From assembly GCA_009845545.1 (NCBI GenBank), contig VXZK01000182.1, positions 16,935-62,829 of the forward strand: a stretch of 45,895 nucleotides of DNA. Reading direction: 5' to 3'. The stretch is from Candidatus Poribacteria bacterium. GTDB taxonomy: Bacteria; Poribacteria; WGA-4E; WGA-3G. Position 1 is the first letter of the stretch. Each line of letters starts with the position of its first letter. The notes under the pieces are model-generated. The model saw only the letters and a program-made list of their open reading frames with translations, ran no database searches and had not been told where the DNA came from. Shown piece after piece: positions 15,061 through 23,800 of the stretch. The position numbers and the translations under genes were made by a program.

Positions 15061-16167
15061 CTATCGACTCGCTTGTAACCGTCGAACCCGAGCGGGTGTG
15101 TCGTCGCCTTGGATCTCCGAGGAGAGTATTCTAAGACCTCGGTCTTCAACTGGCAACTCAACCTTTACACCACCACGGCGATGCGATTCCCGGAGTGCCA
15201 CCGCTACTTCCAATGCTGCACGCCCATCTTCTCCCGAACACTTCGGAGAAGTCCCGTTCTCAATAGCGTTGATGAGATCTTCAACGATTGTGAGTCCCAT
15301 GCCTTGCATTCGTACGGGGATCGGAAACGGACATTGCGCAGGTACCCCGCGTCCGCGTCTACCACCGGGAATTATACGAATCAATTCAAACGTTTCGGCA
15401 TTATTGACAGAACGGATACGTCCTGTTGTGCCGATAACATCCACCTCCCACGGTGCCGCCCCACAGGATGTACTCCGCAGATACGCACGTACACCGTTAT
15501 CAAAAACGAGATAGCCGTTTCCCTGCAGGTCACTTTCACCCGCGGCGGCTGCATCGGACTGCATCTCACCGAAAACCCACTCGACGTTCCCGCCTGCCAT
15601 ATAACGCAGAATGTCAATCGCATGGCTGCCGTTATGCGAGAGCCCGCACTGTGCATAGACTGTCACCTGCAGCACATCGCCGATTTCGCCTTCGTCGATG
15701 AGTTTTCGGGCTTCGCTAAAGAACGGATTCCAGCGTCGCGCACAGTTGATCGCCAGCGCGACCCCTTCTGTTCGGCAGGTCTCCACCATCTCATCCGCCT
15801 CAGCGAGGCTCAGCGAAATCGGTTTCTCCGCCCAGATCGCTTTGACACTTGAGCGCGCGACATCTTGTACAATGGTTGACCGGACCCGTGCCGTCGTGCA
15901 GACACTCACAATGTCCAGATTCTCCTTCTCCAACATCTCACGGTAATCGCTGTAGATATGCTCTGAACCCAAACCCCACCGTTCACCGAAAATTGCCCCT
16001 TGTTCGACATGTAGGTCCGCACCCGACACCAATTCTACACTCGGTGCGGCGTGGTAAGTCGGACCGTGGCAATACGGTAAAAAGAGCGATCCCCCTTGCG
16101 TGATTTCGTCGTCGAAGGTGCTGCCCATACGTCCTAAACCGATTACACCTGCTCTATATGTTGCCAT
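15061..16167 (-). CDS. Gfo/Idh/MocA-family NAD(P)-dependent oxidoreductase
   Basis: This 368-residue cytoplasmic enzyme has a Rossmann motif GVIGLGRMG (7-15), the hallmark E-K-P at 114-116 with catalytic K115, and a C-terminal beta-sheet substrate domain. The family oxidises or reduces sugars, inositols and sugar acids at a secondary alcohol. A GGAGG site seven bases before the ATG supports the start. It is upstream of, and co-directional with, the dioxygenase at 14139, with about 100 bases and a palindromic repeat between them. Confidence 0.9.
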   Translation of the reverse strand: MATYRAGVIGLGRMGSTFDDEITQGGSLFLPYCHGPTYHAAPSVELVSGADLHVEQGAIFGERWGLGSEHIYSDYREMLEKENLDIVSVCTTARVRSTIVQDVARSSVKAIWAEKPISLSLAEADEMVETCRTEGVALAINCARRWNPFFSEARKLIDEGEIGDVLQVTVYAQCGLSHNGSHAIDILRYMAGGNVEWVFGEMQSDAAAAGESDLQGNGYLVFDNGVRAYLRSTSCGAAPWEVDVIGTTGRIRSVNNAETFELIRIIPGGRRGRGVPAQCPFPIPVRMQGMGLTIVEDLINAIENGTSPKCSGEDGRAALEVAVALRESHRRGGVKVELPVEDRGLRILSSEIQGDDTPARVRRLQASR

Positions 16168-16222
16168 CTTTTTTCCTCCAAGAGAGTTGTGTTAAATGAG
16201 AGGAGTTTTAGCAGTAATATAT

Positions 16223-16684
16223 TTATGGGACAGTATCTGCATTTAGCACAGCATCTGGCCCACGTATACCATTTTGCGCCAATATCTGAAGATATTTACC
16301 TCTTTTGACGCTTGATGCAGTTTTTCCGGTAGAAATCCAGTGGTAGGTACTCTGCCCCTCCAAATCTTCAAGGTTTTGCGCGGAGAGTCTGCGCCATTGT
16401 TTTAACCACTGCAATTTCGCTGTGACTTCTCCTACTTTACGCGTATTGTCTGCCGGATGCACTTCAACATAGTAAACCCTATCTTTATAACCAAACACGT
16501 AATCCCAACGAGGTGCGTTCGGATGACACCTTTCAAGACATTTGTCTATATAAACACTACCTTTTAGGTCGCGCGATGCGTTGACTTTTATTTTACTTTT
16601 ATCTTTCCGCTCTAATGCTTGCAGCCCATTTTTCAGACAATTAGCAATTTCTGGAGCGTTCTGAATAGCATCAGTAAAATTCAA
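16223..16684 (-). CDS. Small nuclease-like partner of the AAA ATPase
   Basis: This 153-residue protein begins at a TTG that overlaps the ATPase stop codon (TTGA), with GGGAGAG upstream. I do not recognise a named family. The centre reads RWDYVFGYKDRVYYVEVHPA: an acidic residue (D61), a hydrophobic strand, then E74-V-H76, followed by a helix with K90. That layout resembles a PD-(D/E)XK fold with His in place of the usual Lys, so a degenerate or variant nuclease is possible. Overlap with the ATPase gene implies fixed stoichiometry. It could also be a toxin-type effector or a regulatory subunit. Confidence 0.55.
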   Translation of the reverse strand: MNFTDAIQNAPEIANCLKNGLQALERKDKSKIKVNASRDLKGSVYIDKCLERCHPNAPRWDYVFGYKDRVYYVEVHPADNTRKVGEVTAKLQWLKQWRRLSAQNLEDLEGQSTYHWISTGKTASSVKRGKYLQILAQNGIRGPDAVLNADTVP

Positions 16685-17832
16685 AGATCACTCTCCCACA
16701 CAGCCTCTGTAACAACATCAGCAGATTTAGTACTAAATAGTGTAAGACCACCCCAATTCGATATTGCTTCATCCGGATCTTCAGCATCTAAGGTTGAAAT
16801 GTCTTTGACACCCACAACACTATCCTGACGAGAGAAATAATAGGTTCTGAACGTTTTTCCATTCAAGATTGTCTCCGTGAGATCATAGGAATAGGCATTT
16901 GCATTCAAATCCAACAACTGTCTTAACCGCGTTGGAGCAGAATTTGATTTAGCAATAAATCGAATCGCCCAGATAAGTTCTAAAATTTGGGCTGAATGCG
17001 TAGAAACGATAACTTTGTAACCTCGCCTTAGAAGTTCTAAAAAAATAAGAAGCAGTGCTGAGATCGCTTGCGGATGTAAGCCCATTTCCGGCTCCTCAAT
17101 AATAACCCAGTTGATGTTATCTTTCTTCTGCGCTTTTCCAGAAGGCATTAACCAATACAACCCGAGTAGGAGAGGTGTGAATTCTCTCTGACCAGTAGAC
17201 CAAACCATAAACGGCAGTTGGCTCCCTGCAACGTCTAGGACAATGCGCTTACGTAACCCGGATCTATCTAATCTGACCTCAGCTTCTCCAAAGATGCTTT
17301 TTCCGATTGCATCTCGTATTGTTTTGTTCATACGACCTACTTGTGGAAATATAGCACGTTCACCTGAACCCAAGCCTGCTTCCATCAATAAACGTAACTG
17401 TTCACTGAACTCTTTAACGACGTACGGATCACTTGTCGTATAGTCTGTAAAAGCACGAGGCCACCCATCTTTAAGCGTCACAACTCTATGCGCTGGTATC
17501 AGAAAGAGATTCTCATCTTTTCTTCTTCTTGATAATGCCTTTCGAGGTGTAAAGTCCACTTTATCAACAGTGACTTTCGTCTCATCTTTGCTCCAGATCG
17601 TCTGCATCCCTTCACCAAAATAAAGGGATAAAAAATTATCAGTGTTTTTTTGCCAATCAAAACCGTGTTTTTTCAAGGTTCGGGTAATATCACCCGCGTC
17701 TAAAAAGAGTTTCACGAGTTGGAGCAGAATGCTCTTTCCACTCGCTTGTTCACCGACAAATACTGTTAAATCGCCAAAGGAAATATCGGCTTCACGAATT
17801 TGCCCCAATGAAGTTAGTTCAATACGTTCCAT
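16681..17832 (-). CDS. AAA/ABC-type ATPase (SMC/RecF-like, AAA_15/AAA_21 group)
   Basis: This 383-residue cytoplasmic protein has Walker A GEQASGKS (27-34), an ABC signature-like STGQREFTPLL near 212-222, Walker B VIIEEPEMGLHP (243-254) and the switch His in STHS (277-280). The inserted middle replaces a long coiled coil, so it is the short OLD/RecF-like type found in anti-phage and toxin-like modules (for example the ATPases of Septu or retron systems) rather than in chromosome segregation. It is translationally coupled to the small nuclease-like gene. The pair matches no named defence system I can recall. Confidence 0.85.
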   Translation of the reverse strand: MERIELTSLGQIREADISFGDLTVFVGEQASGKSILLQLVKLFLDAGDITRTLKKHGFDWQKNTDNFLSLYFGEGMQTIWSKDETKVTVDKVDFTPRKALSRRRKDENLFLIPAHRVVTLKDGWPRAFTDYTTSDPYVVKEFSEQLRLLMEAGLGSGERAIFPQVGRMNKTIRDAIGKSIFGEAEVRLDRSGLRKRIVLDVAGSQLPFMVWSTGQREFTPLLLGLYWLMPSGKAQKKDNINWVIIEEPEMGLHPQAISALLLIFLELLRRGYKVIVSTHSAQILELIWAIRFIAKSNSAPTRLRQLLDLNANAYSYDLTETILNGKTFRTYYFSRQDSVVGVKDISTLDAEDPDEAISNWGGLTLFSTKSADVVTEAVWESDL

Positions 17833-17890
17833 AATTATCTTGTTCCCCTTTCTAATATGCTAACTGGGTTAATATCTATTTTACCACAAT

Positions 17891-18520
17891 TCAGATTTTT
17901 TCATAGACAAAATCCAGCCACTTGTCTTGTGGCGGTATAATTTCGGGTTTCGGCGAAAGTGGTGTCCAATACGGCTTAAAAATGTGCCCCAGATCGCTCT
18001 TTAATTCCCACGCATCCGCTGTTTCCTCTTGTGTGGACATAAGGAAAAAATGTCTTTTTTTCTGCGCACTTAAGTTTTCATTCGGCACCCATCCAGTAAT
18101 ATTAGCGTCAATACATATCGGTTTGTGAAATTTGTCATATTCATACTCAATGTAGGAAATATGCGTGAAATCTGTCTGGGTGGAAAGATAATCAACGGTA
18201 AGTCCTTTGGGCAGCTTTCGCTTGTACGGAATTGCATTTAAGTTAGGTTCAATATAAACCAGCGTCGTTTCCGCTATTATTCTTTGGTTACTTTCCAATT
18301 CATTTTCAAAACAACCCAGATAGTTTTCGATTTCCACAGATTGTAAGCCTGTTTCTTCATAAGTTTCTCGCTTCACAGCCGTTTCAAGATCCTCACCTTC
18401 CTCAACAGTACCAGCAGGGATTTGAACACCCGCAGTCGGATGTTTGAAAACAAGCAACTCTTTGACACCATTTCTCTCACGTACTATAAATGCAGTAACC
18501 TTTTGGATAATTTCATTCAC
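17891..18520 (-). CDS. NUDIX hydrolase with C-terminal extension
   Basis: This 209-residue protein has a complete NUDIX box, G-x5-E-x7-R-E-x2-E-E-x-G, at GTVEEGEDLETAVKRE and onward. It hydrolyses X-linked nucleoside diphosphates (nucleotide, sugar or cofactor). It is longer than a minimal NUDIX protein (about 140), with roughly 70 extra residues rich in Trp, Tyr and Pro. The start is GTG 18520, behind AAGGAG, with its last bases overlapping the metallopeptidase stop codon (GTGA). An ATG at 18516 is in another frame. Coupling to a secreted protease is unexpected and may reflect only compact packing. Confidence 0.85.
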   Translation of the reverse strand: MNEIIQKVTAFIVRERNGVKELLVFKHPTAGVQIPAGTVEEGEDLETAVKRETYEETGLQSVEIENYLGCFENELESNQRIIAETTLVYIEPNLNAIPYKRKLPKGLTVDYLSTQTDFTHISYIEYEYDKFHKPICIDANITGWVPNENLSAQKKRHFFLMSTQEETADAWELKSDLGHIFKPYWTPLSPKPEIIPPQDKWLDFVYEKI

Positions 18521-19755
18521 TTTGATTTCTCCTTAGTCGGTGGCTCCGCACCTACAAGCGCACGACCCGTCTTTTCCTCAGCACGGAATACAGCGAGGTT
18601 ACGTCCGTTCACATCTTTGATGAGCCAGATATGTCCCACAAACGTGTGCTGGTTCACAAAGGTATCAACAGCAACCTTACCATAGTACTTTTCTTCACCG
18701 TTACCATCTACCCAATAATAGGCGATCTCGGTTTCCGTGCCGCCATTCACGAAAATGATTGCGGTTTCGGCGTCGCTGCTTCCTGATCTCAGATTTGGCA
18801 GCAGACTCGGATCATGTTGCTTCAAGTCTACCCATTTGCCACCACCATCGCTCTCTGGGTTCTTCAATTGTTGGTGGTATTCTGTCAACTCTATCAACTC
18901 GGCGGGCCATTCAAACTTCGGAGAACCTTCAGGATTGAACCCTTGGAGATGCGAAAGCCTTAAACGTGTCACCGCTCGCGTATATCGCCAGTCCCTATCG
19001 CCATAGACTTCAGTGAGCAGTGCTGCAAGCGCGGGATCGTATTCTTTTAACTTGTCGCGGGTATCAACATGGTTATGTTGGTCGTCGTTTGCTCGGTTCG
19101 TGTCAAACCAAGACTGCGTGCCTTCCGCCCAGTACTCTGCTCTGTTTGTAATGGCATAGGTATCTTTCCACAACCCTTTTTCAACCGCGGCATCATAGAG
19201 TACCTTAAGACGGTCATCGAAACTCGGATCTACCGTATTTAATCCCATTTGGTGAATCGCATGGGCGAACTCATGCACCAGAATGTTCTCAGTCGAATAC
19301 GGATCACCTTGGTAATTAAGCAGGTTCTCTTCACCACAACTGACAGCGGGGCGGGATGGTGTGGACCCCAAACCGCGCGCCCGCCGATCCCAATAGTAAT
19401 CCGGTTGCAGGTCGCTGTGTTCGGGAATTTGGGTCGTCAGTTCGTTATGTGCCATCACAGCAAAACGCACGTTATTTTGTGTGAGTGCCTGCAACACATC
19501 CTGACGATGCCCGATCATCTGCCGAATGAGCCACACTGCCTCCTTCACGGCATACGGACTCACTTTCGCTGATGCAACAACAGGCAATCCTTCCACATTA
19601 ATCCACTGCTCGTAAAACGGGTCCAGGTTAAAAGTTTTGCGAACATCATCTGGCGGAGGTATAGGTTGAGAAATATTGACGCTTTGCGCGTTTGCAGTTA
19701 GTTGAATGGAAAAAAACAGGACGTAGATTGTTAAAATGGCAGTTAAATAGAGCAT
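18517..19755 (-). CDS. Secreted HExxH metallopeptidase with VHL-beta domain
   Basis: This 412-residue protein has a Sec signal peptide (residues 1-23, ending ANA). The peptidase part carries H161-E-F-A-H165 (HExxH), with a candidate third zinc ligand in AEYWAEGTQ (E207 or E211), a gluzincin layout resembling putative anthrax-lethal-factor-like peptidases. Residues about 332-400 form a VHL-beta domain: W348, Y358, H370, T371, H375 and W377 fall at exactly the spacing of human VHL W88, Y98, H110, S111, H115 and W117. It lacks the C-terminal tag seen on other secreted proteins here. An AAGGAAG site precedes the ATG. The protein substrate is unknown. Confidence 0.8.
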   Translation of the reverse strand: MLYLTAILTIYVLFFSIQLTANAQSVNISQPIPPPDDVRKTFNLDPFYEQWINVEGLPVVASAKVSPYAVKEAVWLIRQMIGHRQDVLQALTQNNVRFAVMAHNELTTQIPEHSDLQPDYYWDRRARGLGSTPSRPAVSCGEENLLNYQGDPYSTENILVHEFAHAIHQMGLNTVDPSFDDRLKVLYDAAVEKGLWKDTYAITNRAEYWAEGTQSWFDTNRANDDQHNHVDTRDKLKEYDPALAALLTEVYGDRDWRYTRAVTRLRLSHLQGFNPEGSPKFEWPAELIELTEYHQQLKNPESDGGGKWVDLKQHDPSLLPNLRSGSSDAETAIIFVNGGTETEIAYYWVDGNGEEKYYGKVAVDTFVNQHTFVGHIWLIKDVNGRNLAVFRAEEKTGRALVGAEPPTKEKSK

Positions 19756-19816
19756 AAGTCAGTCTTCCTTTGATATCAAGGACTGTGTTAAAGTTGCGAG
19801 CACATTTGAAAACGTT

Positions 19817-20794
19817 TCATTTCGATTCTCGAAACAGGAGCAACTGAACAGATTGCTGATCGATTGGATCTAAAGGGTCTTCCTTTTCTGAGACATAGGT
19901 GTTAATGCAACGTGCAATGTACTCTGCCTGTTTCACTGGTACAGCATTCCCAATCATCTGCTCCAAATCGGTTTTCGATCCAGTGAAATGAAAGTCTTTT
20001 GGAAAGGTTTGGAGATAACTTCGTTCTAAGGTTGTGAGCGGACGGACATTTTCTGAAATTGGGGCAGTATCCTTTGGATGTATTTTATACGTTTTGGGAA
20101 TTGGACGGTTAACCCCTCTTACTGTTGGACTCGGTTCATCAATGCTAAAGACAGCGCGGCGGCTATAGTTGCGAGGATGTCGGTAGTAGTGGGCAACGTC
20201 AAGACTCTCCCCCAAGTAATCACGCACTGTCATCGGTTTGGTAATCAGGTTGTTATCCAAATAACTCGCGAGAGATCTGCTATCCACAGAGATAGATAGT
20301 CCTAATTCACCAATAAGAAAAAGACGTTTCCGTCTTTGTGGAACACCACACTGGTTTGCGTCTAAAATTCGCTGCGTCAGTGAATATCCTGCGCTTCTTA
20401 AAATTTCGCCAGCACTACGATATAGCTGACTTTTCACAGTCCTATCCACATTTTCCATGACAAACCACTTCGGTTTTGTATGTGCGACAATCTGTGCGAA
20501 ACTCACGGTCAAATCCGCTCTACCTAAATTTTCGTCCCGTTTACCGGCATGCGAAAAATCCTGACACGGAGGCCCACCAATAATCATATCAAACTGATAT
20601 GCGTTTAATATTCCTAAACTCTCCTGCCAATTACCGAGATCCACGTTGTGTATGTTATGCGCAAAATTAGCACGATAAACATCAATAGCCGGTTCCCAAT
20701 TATCAAAAGAGGCAACTGCTTCAAACCCAGCATTTTGGAATCCGAGTGTCATGCCCCCACACCCGGCGAAGAGATCGATAAATTTCACAGACAT
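19817..20794 (-). CDS. DNA (cytosine-5) methyltransferase
   Basis: This 325-residue enzyme transfers methyl from S-adenosylmethionine to cytosine C5. Motifs are in order: I DLFAGCGG (8-15), IV GGPPCQDFS with catalytic C77, VI ENV (114-116), VIII QCGVPQRRKR (148-157), then a target-recognition region and X QMIGNAVPV near the end. It is complete but at the short end for the family, with a compact recognition domain. The specificity cannot be read. It starts nine bases after the stop codon of the sacsin-like ATPase/nuclease gene, so the two probably form one modification-restriction-like unit. Confidence 0.93.
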   Translation of the reverse strand: MSVKFIDLFAGCGGMTLGFQNAGFEAVASFDNWEPAIDVYRANFAHNIHNVDLGNWQESLGILNAYQFDMIIGGPPCQDFSHAGKRDENLGRADLTVSFAQIVAHTKPKWFVMENVDRTVKSQLYRSAGEILRSAGYSLTQRILDANQCGVPQRRKRLFLIGELGLSISVDSRSLASYLDNNLITKPMTVRDYLGESLDVAHYYRHPRNYSRRAVFSIDEPSPTVRGVNRPIPKTYKIHPKDTAPISENVRPLTTLERSYLQTFPKDFHFTGSKTDLEQMIGNAVPVKQAEYIARCINTYVSEKEDPLDPIDQQSVQLLLFRESK

Positions 20795-20803
20795 TTGTGG
20801 TTC

Positions 20804-23800
20804 CTACCGCTGGGTCACCTTAAAAGGTTCGATTCCGAGTTCTTCGCACTTTTCTTTAACATCATCAGGGATTTCCGGTGCTGCAAGGATGCTGCGGACC
20901 TGTTCACATGGCAAGCCATATTCGACAGCTGCAAGATGTTTATACTTCACGGCTTGCCAGACCTCTTGATCGCTGCCAGACGAAATTGGTGGTTTCACCT
21001 CGACAGTTACAGGGTTTCCAGAGCTATCCTCAAACAAAATATCCGCCTCGTCACTTGACCGGAATCTATACTCAGTATCAATCAATTCTAATCCTTCACC
21101 AAACAGTGAAGAATTATTTGCCAAATATTCCTTTAAAGATCGATGTTTCTCACCTTCTCCACGACCGCCACCACCATAGCCGGTGTCCGTGCTTCTATTA
21201 GGTGTGTTGCCTCCACTTCCACCGGGCCAGCGCGCTCCACCTTTACCTGGCCGTGGTCGGTGTGTTGGGGTGTCAGATTTATCCCCCGTTGAATCGCTGC
21301 CCTCACTTCCAGTTTTTGGATCCTCATGAACCATTGGCGTTTCGGATTCAGAATCATCCGTTCCTGAATAGTCTTCGACGCTTTTCTCATCAGAAAATTT
21401 CTCATCAACCGATTCTGATACATTTTTATCACCCTCTTTAGAATCCAACTCTGGTGGTGACAGACAGCGATCAGGTTCAAAACCCCGTCGTTCCCAATTC
21501 AATAGAGTAGTTCTATGCGAGTCTGTTGTCAGTAATAGATCTTTGATAAATTCACGTAGTTCGTTAATACGGAAGTGGTCTTGTAAGGCATCACCAATGA
21601 GGTCTGGATACGCCCCTTTGCTTTCTTCCAGTCCTAACCAGAGTATTGTCCCCTGACTTGTTGGGTCTAAAAAACTTTGACGTGGCCTTGGATCAGGAAT
21701 AGAACTTCCTTTCAACCGGTAACTCACTTCTAATTTTTTTGCTCGACGAACCGACAAACGATCTAAAATTTCAGCGGTTTCTTCTTGCGAATATACTCCG
21801 CGCCAAGGTGTCGAATTAAGGAAATCATGAATATATGGAACCAACTTTTGCACCTTCTCTGATTCAATTGTACATTCTCCTTGATCACTGTAACAGTCAA
21901 ATTCAATATTTGAAGCCTGATAACAACCTTCTACACCAAGATGCTTAGCAAACTCCAACAAATCATCGCCAAATGCCCAAAACGGGACTTCATCTTCAAC
22001 AACCTCAGCACAATAGTTATGATCGTTCCAAACGAGTTCCTCAAGCAAGAAAAATCCCCATTCGTCTCCTGTTCTTCCGAGCCAACATGCGTCCTCGCGT
22101 ACCTGCTCCCATTCTTCCTGCCATTCTTCGTCCTCTGATAAATCTTCGTTTTTTTGTAAAGACAACCATAGACAATCATAAAGAATCTTAACACGTTCAC
22201 GGATCTCCTCCCCAATCTGCCATGTAGAGGCAACATCTTTAATACCTCGAACGTAGTCCAAAGGTGCAGCATGTTCCGGGATATCTAAAGAAGTTGTGAA
22301 AAAGGATTTTAAATCTTCCGAGTAGTGTGCTTTGAGATAACCACGATCACCGCCGAAAACCGCGCTTTCATCTTCCCAAAATACCTCATCTATTCGCCAC
22401 CAGCGAGGTTCTGGTTCAGGAATAAAGATAAAGGGTTCATCCTCAAATCCCCACAGAGGTTCGTCCTGTGACTCAAGAAATTTATAAATCGGTTCAACAT
22501 CTTCAACACTTACTTCCCCTTGGCTCATGTGGCTCATGGTTTGAAGATAATTGAGTACACTGTCTGCATCCGCATTCAAATCCACTCCTAACTTCTCAGC
22601 CAACCACCTTGCGGCCGCAGTGTTGGTCCTGAAACTATCTGGTAGATAAAACACGATATCACCTAATACTTTCCGATTTTCAGAAGTTGGAACGAAACAC
22701 TCGGAAGGCGTACGAAGACTTCCTTGTTCATCAGGAATCCATGCTGTTTCCTTGAGTTGACGATAGAAGTCAGCATCAAAAGGCTTTGAGCGATCTGTCT
22801 GATAAAACCAACGATAAATTCCTTGAAAGGACACTCTAAAGAAACTATTTCGCTGCCATTCTTCCGACGGAAGTGGGTTAACGAACTTAACTAATAACCC
22901 CCAGAGAGCTTGTGGAACACCTTTTTCGTTGTGCCTACTAATTTGAGTCAATAATTGCGATAGCCCAACCAAGTAACGATCCACAATGTGGCCATCAAAG
23001 TACTGATATGGACGTCTGTACCATATATCTTTAGATTTACCACCTTCAAAAGGTTTTGTGCTATCTTCATGGGTGATACCACGTTTTTTGCATTCCTCAA
23101 TGCTGCCCGTTACCCCCCTTTCAAAAATTAAGGGTGTATCGTTAGTCCCAATTGCTTTCAAGAATTGGTGCCAAGCTTTCGTATCAGACTTATTCGTCAG
23201 GTATTTATCATCTACAAACCAAGGGGCACCATCGGATACCGAAAAATAGGTTTCCAAGTCATTATCACCTGTGTAAGCTTGCGGTAGATACGCATCACAA
23301 GGAACTACAAAATCAGAAGTTTCTCGTTGAATGCCTTTATAGGCTCGCAGAATAGGAATCTCACTAACACTTCCTTCCAATTTGCCACGTTCAGTTCCCT
23401 TTTCATTAACTTTCTGCCAAGACTTGAAAATATAACGTACGTGCTGACGATTTTTCATTACAGCAGGCTTATCAAGTTTACGATACAGAGGACAAATTGA
23501 CTCACTGATTAGGTTTTCAGGATGTAACTTCTTAACACCTATGCTTTCTAAGAAATCTGCAATATCATTGCGGTTTTTTCCTTTAAGGAGCGTTGTCCGA
23601 AGAATAGGCAATTCATTAAGAAAAGACCCTATTTCTTCTCGATCTTCATACGTCTCTAGTGGAAAATATACCAATTGATCACTGACACACACATGTTCTC
23701 CATTCTCAAGTCGAACCAGTGGCAGCTTGTTTATTCGCTCTAACTCGGACTTATTCCACTTTCTATTGAAATAAATATACAAGGAACACAACCACTTGTT

